From assembly GCF_003003005.1 (NCBI RefSeq), contig NZ_PVTR01000003.1, forward strand, positions 44,704 to 108,703: DNA of 64,000 nt, given 5' to 3'. The position numbers and the translations under genes were made by a program. This DNA comes from Mongoliibacter ruber (GTDB taxonomy: Bacteria > Bacteroidota > Bacteroidia > Cytophagales > Cyclobacteriaceae). The notes beneath the pieces were generated by a model. It was not told the origin of the DNA. It did no database searches and saw only the letters and a program-made list of their open reading frames with translations. Shown in pieces: positions 57,164 through 64,000 of the stretch (the stretch's first letter is position 1; each line of letters opens with the position of its first letter).

Positions 57164-57828
57164 TAGGAACCCAAAAACCAGAAACGCACTACCCCCCACC
57201 TTGGCAACTTCAGGGTGAAGGAGTGATTTTATTATACAGGTTTCCAAAAAAATGGATCAATGAACATCCGCTCATCCCAACACATCTAAAAGGTCAATTT
57301 AAAGGCGGTTTTGGCTATCTGATGCTTGTCAACTATTATGATTCTCCTGTAGGGCCCTACAAGGAATTGCTACTGATTCCAGGAAAATTCAAGCCAAACA
57401 AGAAGCAAAGCATCACCCATATTGTAGTCAATTCAGAAAGAAGCACTCAGAATGGTAGATTCAATTGGGGCATACCTAAAATCACACTGCCCATCATATG
57501 GGAGTCCGAAAAAGGGCTGGATACGATTGGGATAGGTGATGAAGATGATCCTATATTTTTCTGCAAAATTAGTTATAAAGGAATGTCCTTTCCGGTGAGC
57601 ACCAAGATATTGCCCATCAAACTCTACCAACAATGGAACGGAAAGGCTTTTGAAACTGAACCGAAAGGATCAGGATGGGGGAAATTAGCCAAAATTGAAA
57701 CGCTTAAAATCAACCACAAAAGATTCCCGGATATCAGTAAGTTCAAACCTATTCTAGCAATCAAGGTAAGTCCTTTTTCAATCGATTTTCCAAAACCTTC
57801 CTCAACTTATGATGTAGTAAAAACATAA
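57160..57828 (+). CDS. acetoacetate-decarboxylase-like (ADC superfamily) protein
   Basis: This 222-residue protein: ALL of PVGPYKELLLIPGKFKPN, NSERSTQNGRFNWGIPKITL and IVVNSERST recall the ADC-like fold. I could not place the decarboxylase Schiff-base lysine confidently, so a real decarboxylase activity is not claimed. The ATG overlaps the DinB stop codon (ATGA), indicating translational coupling. Substrate unknown. Confidence 0.7.
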   Translation: MIGTQKPETHYPPPWQLQGEGVILLYRFPKKWINEHPLIPTHLKGQFKGGFGYLMLVNYYDSPVGPYKELLLIPGKFKPNKKQSITHIVVNSERSTQNGRFNWGIPKITLPIIWESEKGLDTIGIGDEDDPIFFCKISYKGMSFPVSTKILPIKLYQQWNGKAFETEPKGSGWGKLAKIETLKINHKRFPDISKFKPILAIKVSPFSIDFPKPSSTYDVVKT

Positions 57829-57909
57829 GATTTCTCACAGAAACCCAAAACGCAAGAACAATTTCCTTTTAAAAACCTTATATTCATTTATTCCAAAACT
57901 GCCTAAAAG

Positions 57910-58554
57910 ATGAAAAAACTCACCAATTCCCTATTTGTATTGACACTTTGTTGGTGTCTTGCCTGTAGCCAACCAGAAGATAAATCACTCCCTCAACAGG
58001 TTGCTGCTGCCTATGGGATTGAAAATTTTGACAAACTCAATTCCATAGCCTACACTTGGAACGTACAGGTAGGCCCTGATGTAAGGACCAGGGATTGGAA
58101 ATGGAATATCAAGGAGCGGACCGTTTATTATGCAGGTCCTGACACAAGTTATACTTACAGCCTAGACCTTCCAAAAGACGAGTTACCACAAGCAGATGCT
58201 GGATTTATCAATGACAAATATTGGTTGATGTATCCTTTCCAATTGGCATGGGATTCAGGATATGAGTATGAGGTAGAGGAAAATGTGGATGCACCGATTT
58301 CAGGAGAATCTACCACCAAACTGACAATCATATATAATGCTGAGGACGGATATACTCCCGGTGATGCCTATGATCTCTACCTTGATGGCAATAAAATGAT
58401 CAAAGAATGGGTTTTCAGAAAAGGAAACGGTGAGGCTGGAAATGCTTTTACTTGGGAATCCGAAAAGGATTTCAATGGTGTCACCTTTGCAACCGAACAT
58501 AAAAATGCCGAGGGAGTCAAGTTTATTTGGTTTACCAATATTGAGGTGAATTAA
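57910..58554 (+). CDS. hypothetical lipoprotein (LolA-like / DUF6503-type)
   Basis: This 214-residue lipoprotein: MKKLTNSLFVLTLCWCLAC is a lipoprotein signal with a Cys at residue 19. The body has alternating beta-like segments (SIAYTWNVQVGPDVRTRDWK, KYWLMYPFQLAWDSGYEYEV). I recall similar proteins as DUF6503 or LolA-like carriers, but this is a weak assignment. It follows the ADC-like gene by 80 bases and is followed by a strong hairpin. Confidence 0.65.
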   Translation: MKKLTNSLFVLTLCWCLACSQPEDKSLPQQVAAAYGIENFDKLNSIAYTWNVQVGPDVRTRDWKWNIKERTVYYAGPDTSYTYSLDLPKDELPQADAGFINDKYWLMYPFQLAWDSGYEYEVEENVDAPISGESTTKLTIIYNAEDGYTPGDAYDLYLDGNKMIKEWVFRKGNGEAGNAFTWESEKDFNGVTFATEHKNAEGVKFIWFTNIEVN

Positions 58555-58613
58555 TCATCAAATTAGCCACCAAGACACAAAGGCTAATCTGTGTTAATTG
58601 CGCCCACATGTGT

Positions 58614-58658
58614 TAAAAAAAAGACCTTTGAATCTACATTATCGGATTCAAAGGTCTA
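58614..58658. terminator. bidirectional terminator
   Basis: The perfect 13-bp stem AGACCTTTGAATC / GATTCAAAGGTCT (58622-58634 and 58645-58657) is preceded by an A run and lies between convergent genes. Confidence 0.85.
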
Positions 58659-58688
58659 AAATTTTTCAATTACTTGAGGAAATGTGAT

Positions 58689-59207
58689 TTACTTCACAAA
58701 ACTCAATTCAAGTTCAAGTTTCACCAATACAGGCAGTCCTATACCAAAGAAATCATCGCTTTCTTCTTCTTCGAAAATAATGGTAAGCCTATTATTTGTC
58801 AATTGTTCCACCTTGAAATCCGTCTCATCATCTTCAGAAGTTAGTCGAAGGATGGTGTTATTTTCAAGTAATTGATAGGTCCCCGATTCATCATTGATAC
58901 CATCAATTCTAATTTCATAGGTACCGTCTGCATCAAATTGAAGCTCAGTTCCTTCAAAATCCTCATCGCTAAAGAACTCATCTTTGATTTCTTCTGCAGC
59001 TTCTTGAGCCTCTTGCTGACTGGCTCCGATAGCTTGTAAAAACTGCACCAAAGGTTGTCCATTGATAGACATATCCAATCTGTAGCTACTATAATTCCAA
59101 ATCCCCACTATAGGAGATACTTGCGGTTCGTCTTTTTCCCCACAGGAAAAAAGTAAGACCAATAGGCTTAAAGCCATGGCCTGAAAAAATTTGATGCTTG
59201 TTTTCAT
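58689..59207 (-). CDS. lipocalin-like lipoprotein
   Basis: This 172-residue lipoprotein: MKTSIKFFQAMALSLLVLLF then SCGEKDEPQVSP gives a lipobox Cys. IVGIWNYSSYRLDMSINGQP and YEIRIDGINDESGTYQLLEN alternate like the small lipocalin-like barrels common in Bacteroidota; a very acidic segment (FEEEESDDF) lies near the end. Function unknown; it probably faces the periplasm or surface. Confidence 0.75.
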   Translation of the reverse strand: MKTSIKFFQAMALSLLVLLFSCGEKDEPQVSPIVGIWNYSSYRLDMSINGQPLVQFLQAIGASQQEAQEAAEEIKDEFFSDEDFEGTELQFDADGTYEIRIDGINDESGTYQLLENNTILRLTSEDDETDFKVEQLTNNRLTIIFEEEESDDFFGIGLPVLVKLELELSFVK

Positions 59208-59352
59208 AGTTTGTTTTTTTTTAAATCCTTTGGTAAAGAAGAAAACTAAACTAGAAATTTCAAACTACTACTTTAAAAAAAAATGAATTCAAGTGTAAAA
59301 CATAATGTTTTTGAATAACGATTGACATTACACTTAGACATTGTGAGAAAAA

Positions 59353-59397
59353 AACCTCCTGAAATGTCTTCTATGAAAAAAAGAGTTTCAGGAGGTT
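59353..59397 (-). terminator. terminator of the DUF6268 / DUF2147 gene run
   Basis: AACCTCCTGAAA / TTTCAGGAGGTT form a 12-bp perfect stem with a 21-base loop, followed on the minus strand by T7. It lies 15 bases past the DUF6268 stop codon. Confidence 0.85.
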
Positions 59398-59411
59398 CTA
59401 TTGAAAAAAAA

Positions 59412-60533
59412 CTAAAGAGTCACAAAACTGATCCCTACATTGAAATAAACAGTATTTCCAAGGTTGTTGACCATTCCGTATTCTTGGGTACCAAAGAAGC
59501 CTCTAAAAAACTCTCTGCTTCCCTCAAGTTCATCAGCATTGAATGTGTAGTCAATCCTGTATCCTGCCTGAAAATGCATCCAAAAAGGACCGGAAAGCTG
59601 CTTTTGAAGTTCTATCCTTGGCCTGAGTTCACCTCTTCTGATTTCATAACTGTTGTTTCCTACTGAAAAGTCATTGATCCTGTAACTCTGTCCTTCCAAT
59701 TCATATCCAAAGAGCAACAAAGCACTTTTGCTGAAATTATATCTACCATGAGCTCTTGCGGGAAAAAGAATTTCCGTCCCCCATTTCCTATCAGCACTGG
59801 TCACATCATACATCACAACAGGCACATAATTTAGGTTACCCACCCTGTAGGTTCTGGCTAGCCCTAAGCCCCATCTTTTTCTTTCACTGACTCTTTTGGC
59901 ATATACCGCTGCCAAACTCCATCTCACGGTATTGAAGGGCTGAAGGGAAAAACCATAATCTCCACTCATATCCAAAGAACCTTGGAATATGAAGAAATTT
60001 TCTTCCGAGATCGGCACAAAGAAAGTATTGGTCCAATTGAGGTTGTTCAATCCTCTTTCATCCAAAATCTGCGTTAAACCTGATGCATTTTGCTCGGCTT
60101 CAACACCACCTATATTGTAACCTACGCGCATGTAATTCAGTCCACTCTGCCATACCAAGTTACTTTTAGAGATGATGGGGATATTAGAATTGAATCTCAT
60201 CCCTCCGGTGAAGTTTACCCTGCCCGTTTCAGATATAGGTGCTGCCTCATCCACACCCCAACCGGAATTACCACTTGCGGGGAACCTGGCAGCTGACAAG
60301 TTCATATCATACCCTAATTGTTGGTCATAAGAAACACTTAAAAACCGGGTTGGGCTCAATCCTACTATTGTTGGTTTGGCAAATCTTTTCACATTGGATT
60401 CGTCTACCAATTCCAAGTCATCATACATGGACCAATCCTCTTCTTCCTCTTCTTCTTGAGCAAAAATAGGAGAAAAGCCTGCCAAAAACATAATAGTAAA
60501 CAGCAGGCATATTTGCTTTTTTGACATCTGCAT
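59412..60533 (-). CDS. DUF6268-type outer-membrane beta-barrel protein
   Basis: This 373-residue protein has a signal peptide (MQMSKKQICLLFTIMFLAGF..IFAQ) and a Glu-rich tract (EEEEEEDW) right after cleavage. The rest alternates polar and aromatic residues in about fourteen strands, ending VYFNVGISFVTL, an aromatic-type beta-barrel terminus. It resembles DUF6268 proteins. It is downstream of, and four bases after, the DUF2147 gene. Cargo or pore unknown. Confidence 0.78.
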   Translation of the reverse strand: MQMSKKQICLLFTIMFLAGFSPIFAQEEEEEEDWSMYDDLELVDESNVKRFAKPTIVGLSPTRFLSVSYDQQLGYDMNLSAARFPASGNSGWGVDEAAPISETGRVNFTGGMRFNSNIPIISKSNLVWQSGLNYMRVGYNIGGVEAEQNASGLTQILDERGLNNLNWTNTFFVPISEENFFIFQGSLDMSGDYGFSLQPFNTVRWSLAAVYAKRVSERKRWGLGLARTYRVGNLNYVPVVMYDVTSADRKWGTEILFPARAHGRYNFSKSALLLFGYELEGQSYRINDFSVGNNSYEIRRGELRPRIELQKQLSGPFWMHFQAGYRIDYTFNADELEGSREFFRGFFGTQEYGMVNNLGNTVYFNVGISFVTL

Positions 60534-60537
60534 ACCT

Positions 60538-60981
60538 TTATTTCACCTGCAATCTTCTCCAAGTATCTGACCTTCCGAAGGTTTTTACACCGACATATCC
60601 TCTGATATCGAGGGTGTTTTCATCCTTCATGGTAATGACACTACTGTAAGTGTTTCCAGACTCAGGATCATAAATGGTTCCTTCTTCCCAAACGCCCTTT
60701 CCTTTGTATTCAAAATCCTTCAACATCCTGTAACCTCTTAAGGGGACGTTTCTCATACTTTGATCAGGATTATTGGCATCCAATTTAGGTTTGCCGGTTT
60801 CGGGATCATTAGGTTCTTTTAGCCAAACAATCCTACCATAGTATTTTCCATCAATATTATCAATTTTAACTCTGGCTTTACCATGTCCTGGTTCCCATAC
60901 GCCTACCAAATCATCTGCTTCTTGCGCAAATGCAAAAGCACATACAAATAGAAATGTGAGTGATGCTAGTATCTTTTTCAT
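60538..60981 (-). CDS. DUF2147 exported protein
   Basis: This 147-residue protein has signal peptide MKKILASLTFLFVCAFAFAQ. The family signature is VGVWEPGHGKARVKIDNIDG, YYGRIVWLKEPNDPETGKPK and SYRMLKDF-like RGYRMLKDFEYKGKGVWEEG, with GRSDTWRRL near the end: a small periplasmic lipocalin-like fold of unknown role. It lies four bases before the DUF6268 gene; the two are one operon. Confidence 0.92.
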   Translation of the reverse strand: MKKILASLTFLFVCAFAFAQEADDLVGVWEPGHGKARVKIDNIDGKYYGRIVWLKEPNDPETGKPKLDANNPDQSMRNVPLRGYRMLKDFEYKGKGVWEEGTIYDPESGNTYSSVITMKDENTLDIRGYVGVKTFGRSDTWRRLQVK

Positions 60982-61002
60982 GTTATTTTTAGGTTTATTT
61001 TT

Positions 61003-61512
61003 TTATTTAATTCCAAGTTCGAATTTCACTTTTACTTTAAAACTGACATTCCCCCAATATTCTTCTTCCAATAAGTCAAAATCTCCCACAAAGGTCATTT
61101 TCCCATCCTGAAAAGCTGAGGCTAGGTTTTCCTGTCTACCTGCAACAGATAATTCAATCACTTCATCCGTATCCAACTCGCTTTCATATAGTCCTACCCT
61201 AGTCATTGATGTATTCTGAGAAGTAACCTCGAAAACCATTTTTTCCAAAGAGGGCAAATCTTCATCAGGCATCAACCTGATTTCGATAGCTGTTACTTTT
61301 GCCTTGGACACACTTGACCCTTCTTCACCCAAGATGTTTTGTAAGTCAAATTCCCAAGAGGCTGTAGCGGTATTGGCGCCTTCAAACAGAGGCCCCTCAG
61401 CTATCATGTCTAACTCTGGCGTCTCAATCTCAAGGGTCTTTAAATCACCCCCACAGGAAACCGCCAAGAGTATCATCAAGAATGCAATGGAAGTATAAAA
61501 GAAATTTCGCAT
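61003..61512 (-). CDS. hypothetical lipoprotein
   Basis: This 169-residue lipoprotein: MRNFFYTSIAFLMILLAVSC has a lipobox Cys at 20. No family is recognised; the body is rich in Glu/Asp with repeated short strand-like segments (IEIRLMPDEDLPSLEKMVFE, FVGDFDLLEEEYWGNVSFKV). It lies 21 bases upstream of DUF2147 on the same strand, so it probably heads the three-gene operon. Confidence 0.7.
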   Translation of the reverse strand: MRNFFYTSIAFLMILLAVSCGGDLKTLEIETPELDMIAEGPLFEGANTATASWEFDLQNILGEEGSSVSKAKVTAIEIRLMPDEDLPSLEKMVFEVTSQNTSMTRVGLYESELDTDEVIELSVAGRQENLASAFQDGKMTFVGDFDLLEEEYWGNVSFKVKVKFELGIK

Positions 61513-61695
61513 AAGTATAATGGGTTTTGTAAACTGAATTTTACTACGGCTAACAAAATAGCTTATTTTTCACCTTCTATGAAGAATTTTAACTTGATTA
61601 TCACAATAAATTTTAACTTTGAGAAGCATGTCTTGTTTCATTTTCCAGAAGAAAAAACATGCTAAAAGCTCTTGATCAGTCTAATAACTACAATT

Positions 61696-62994
61696 ATGAT
61701 GCGAAAATTATTTACTACAGCCTTTTTTATCCTATTCCTGTGTTTGAACACTTTTGCCCAAGGACTTAGCGATACGGAAAAAAAGTTGATCGATTTGATT
61801 GATAAAAATTATGAGGAAACTGTAGCCTTATTGGAAGAAACTGTCAACATCAATTCAGGAACACTCAATATTGAGGGAGTCAGAGAAGTTGGTAGGGTTT
61901 TCGAGAGGGAATTTGCCAAAATAGGCTTTCAAACCGAGTGGATTACACTCCCTGATTCGCTTCGAAGAGCGGGCCACTTTGTAGCAAGCAAAAAAGGAAA
62001 CAAGGGAAAAAAATTGTTTTTTATCGGACACTTAGATACAGTATTTGAAAAAGATATGCCTTTTTATCCATTTACAATGGTGGATGAAAATACAGCAAAA
62101 GGACAAGGCGTAAATGACATGAAAGGTGGCAATGTGATGATTTTCGCCACTCTAAAAGCACTCCATGAGATGGGTTTGTTGGATGACAGAACTGTTACGG
62201 TTTACTTCAACGGCGATGAAGAAAATGCAGGAAATCCCTCACATGTAAGTCGTGCAGATTTTATCGAGAGGGCCAAGCAGCATGATTATGCCTTGGGATA
62301 CGAAACAGCACAGGGGTTCAATATTGCTACAGTGGCCCGAAGAGGTGCCTCCACTTGGGTGTTGAAAACAGAAGGAAAACAAGTGCATTCATCAGGAGTA
62401 TTTAAGGAGCATGCTGGTTTTGGAGCCATTTACGAAGCTGCAAGAATTTTGAACAGTTTCAGAGAAGAATTACTCGGAGAGCAATACCTCACATTCAATC
62501 CTGGGCAAATCATTGGGGGATCTGATATTCAATATGATGTCAATACAGGTGAAGGTGAAGCATTGGGCAAAACCAATATAGTAGCAAGAGAAGCTTTGGT
62601 GACCGGTGACTTGAGATTCCTGGGTGAAGCACAAAAGGAAGCTGCTCGAGAAAAAATGAGTCAGATTGTTGCCCAACACCTGAACCAAACTAAAGCAACC
62701 ATTACTTTTCAAGATGGTATTCCATCAATGGAGCCTACACCTGGAAATTATGCCTTGGTAGAAAAGCTCAGTGCAACCAGTGAGGCTATGGGCTTTGGAA
62801 AAGTTGAAGCGGGTGACCCTGGTTCAAGGGGTGGTGGAGACATTTCTTATATAGGTGAGTTTTTGGATTGCATTGATGGCATAGGCGCTTCAGGTACAGG
62901 AGCCCATTCTCCGGCTGAGACGATCAACATGAAAGAGTTTCCTGATTTGATCAAAAGAAGTACTGTGTTTGTGTATCGCTTATTGCATGAGTAA
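61696..62994 (+). CDS. M20-family metallopeptidase (glutamate carboxypeptidase-like)
   Basis: This 432-residue exported peptidase starts at MMRKLFTTAFFILFLCL (upstream TTG rejected), with cleavage near TFAQG. FFIGHLDTVFEKDM, GVNDMKGGNVMIF, YFNGDEENAGNPSHV, GYETAQGFN and SGTGAHSPAETIN give the dinuclear zinc ligands and catalytic Glu-Glu of M20/CPG2-type peptidases; TEGKQVHSSGVFKEHAG is the dimerisation-domain His. It removes C-terminal residues or dipeptide caps. Its last bases overlap the next gene. Confidence 0.92.
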   Translation: MMRKLFTTAFFILFLCLNTFAQGLSDTEKKLIDLIDKNYEETVALLEETVNINSGTLNIEGVREVGRVFEREFAKIGFQTEWITLPDSLRRAGHFVASKKGNKGKKLFFIGHLDTVFEKDMPFYPFTMVDENTAKGQGVNDMKGGNVMIFATLKALHEMGLLDDRTVTVYFNGDEENAGNPSHVSRADFIERAKQHDYALGYETAQGFNIATVARRGASTWVLKTEGKQVHSSGVFKEHAGFGAIYEAARILNSFREELLGEQYLTFNPGQIIGGSDIQYDVNTGEGEALGKTNIVAREALVTGDLRFLGEAQKEAAREKMSQIVAQHLNQTKATITFQDGIPSMEPTPGNYALVEKLSATSEAMGFGKVEAGDPGSRGGGDISYIGEFLDCIDGIGASGTGAHSPAETINMKEFPDLIKRSTVFVYRLLHE

Positions 62995-63616
62995 AATGAA
63001 ACAAAAATTTGCCTTGGTCTTTTCCATTATTGTCTGGCTGGCTGTTATCATTCAATTTTTCGTGATGTTGGAAAACCGGGTGGTTTCCATAGCAGAATCA
63101 AGCATTCGGTTTTTCAGCTTTTTCACCATTTTGACCAATATTCTGGTAGCAGTGTATTTTACTTTTCAGTCGAATAAACTAAAACCAAACTCCTTTTGGA
63201 ATCGACCTGGAACTTTAACGGCCATTACCGTTTACATTTTAGTCGTAGGCTTGGTCTATCAGATCGTTTTGCGACCGATTTGGGATCCTCAGGGGCTTGC
63301 ACGATTGACAGATGAACTTTTGCACTCTGTCAATCCATTATTGGTGCTTTACTTTTGGTGGAGATATGAAAAATTTCGAGAGTTGAAATGGTCTCAACTC
63401 CCAAAATGGCTGATTTACCCTTTTCTGTATTTTATCTGGGCCATGACACACGGATTGATCACGGGGTTCTATCCTTACCCATTTGTCAATCTCCCTGAGA
63501 TTGGATTGGCACAACTGAGCATCAACTTCATTGTGCTGGTATCGGTGTTTTTGGGATTTTCTGTGTTACTGATGTGGTTGGGGGAAAAAGTGAATACCCA
63601 GCGCGATGAGCATTGA
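62987..63616 (+). CDS. Pr6Pr-like membrane protein
   Basis: This 209-residue protein has six hydrophobic helices (ALVFSIIVWLAVIIQFFVML, FFSFFTILTNILVAVYFTFQ, LTAITVYILVVGLVYQIVLR, NPLLVLYFWWRYE, WLIYPFLYFIWAMTHGLITG and a final one), matching the Pr6Pr/FAR-17a-type family. ATG 62987 overlaps the peptidase stop codon, with a second ATG at 62996. The stop codon lies inside the start of a tandem repeat. Confidence 0.82.
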   Translation: MSKMKQKFALVFSIIVWLAVIIQFFVMLENRVVSIAESSIRFFSFFTILTNILVAVYFTFQSNKLKPNSFWNRPGTLTAITVYILVVGLVYQIVLRPIWDPQGLARLTDELLHSVNPLLVLYFWWRYEKFRELKWSQLPKWLIYPFLYFIWAMTHGLITGFYPYPFVNLPEIGLAQLSINFIVLVSVFLGFSVLLMWLGEKVNTQRDEH

Positions 63617-64000
63617 GTTTTTAACTCATGTATTATCGAGCTATAAGCTCTACACTCATTGATCCGAAGGTGCAACCTTCGGATAACGCATCACCTTAAC
63701 CTTCAAATGATTTAAATAGCTTCTCAAAAAAAACAAATTTGCGCTGAAAGATGCGTTGTCACGCGGTTGTACCGCGGGACTGCTGAGTATTGAGTTTTTA
63801 ACTCTTGCATTATCGAGCTGAAAGCTCTTGACTCAAGAATCCGAAGGTGCAACCTTCGGATAACGCATCACCTCCACCTTTAAATGATTTAAATAGCTTC
63901 TCAAAAAAAAACAAATTTGCGCTGAGAGATGCGTTGTCACGCGGTTGTACCGCGGGACTGATAAGTATTGAGTTTTTAACTCTTGCATTATCGAGCTGCA
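63612..64000 (+). repeat. 178-bp hairpin-rich tandem repeat, 2 full copies and part of a third
   Basis: Units begin at 63612, 63789 and 63967 (spacing 177 and 178) and run off the window. Each holds GAGTT/AACTC, GAGCT/AGCTC, TCCGAAGGT/ACCTTCGGA, ACGCATC paired with a distant GATGCGT (63686-63692 with 63750-63756) and CGCGGT/ACCGCG. No gene is present. The stems are conserved while several loop bases change between copies. Confidence 0.9.

Overview
The window looks like a chromosome segment of a Bacteroidota bacterium, most likely Cytophagales and probably near Cyclobacteriaceae. The pointers are Bacteroidota-type small genes (DUF4295, DUF4290, DUF5522, DUF4221, DUF6268), Bacteroidota promoter elements (TTTG / TAnnTTTG), a murein enzyme with Asp in place of the catalytic Cys, a PafA-type phosphatase and a zinc-ligand-free queuine transferase. 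No rRNA, tRNA, CRISPR array, prophage or intact insertion sequence was seen. The family assignments come from reading the translations, not from searches.

Layout. 1-4.7 kb: a partial MOSC protein, dnaK behind a candidate sigma-54 promoter, a divergent GroES-like gene and two small unknown genes. 4.8-10.5 kb: hemB with a TlpA-like thioredoxin, an outer-membrane porin, a HAD phosphatase, ornithine aminotransferase and a DUF5522 gene. 10.9-12.7 kb: rpmB-rpmG-DUF4295, then ftsY. 12.7-21.3 kb: DUF4221 lipoprotein, proline catabolic dehydrogenase, YjjG-like phosphatase with an ArsR regulator, secreted aminopeptidase P and a PafA-like phosphatase. 21.4-26.2 kb: homogentisate dioxygenase, GH16 glucanase, UbiA-family prenyltransferase, truA. 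26.3-37.7 kb: one nine-gene branched-chain amino-acid operon on the minus strand (ilvD-ilvB-ilvN-ilvC-leuA-leuC-leuD-second leuA-like-leuB). It is preceded by a 17-codon leader peptide rich in Leu/Ile/Val and a hairpin with a T run, that is, a transcription attenuator. 38-51.8 kb: ispE, tgt-lptF-DMT transporter, glycosyltransferase and ECF sigma factor, ECF sigma/anti-sigma/gmk/nadD, lipid A acyltransferase, a PcrA/UvrD helicase, DUF4290 and murA. 51.8-54.2 kb: a bestrophin gene flanked on both sides by an unusual nested satellite. 54.2-63.6 kb: a sugar-acid dehydratase/SDR/DinB/ADC-like operon, several envelope lipoproteins and barrels, an M20 peptidase and a Pr6Pr-like membrane protein. 63.6-64 kb: a 178-bp hairpin-rich tandem repeat that runs off the window.

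Most genes are housekeeping. The unusual material is between genes: nested satellites of 7-bp and 8-bp units around a conserved core, a hairpin-rich 178-bp repeat, a MITE-like 155-bp element in three copies, recurrent hairpin/terminator repeats, and many short heptamer-phased intergenic stretches. No new multi-gene defence or secretion system is visible; the best candidates for undescribed biology are these non-coding structures and the attenuator.
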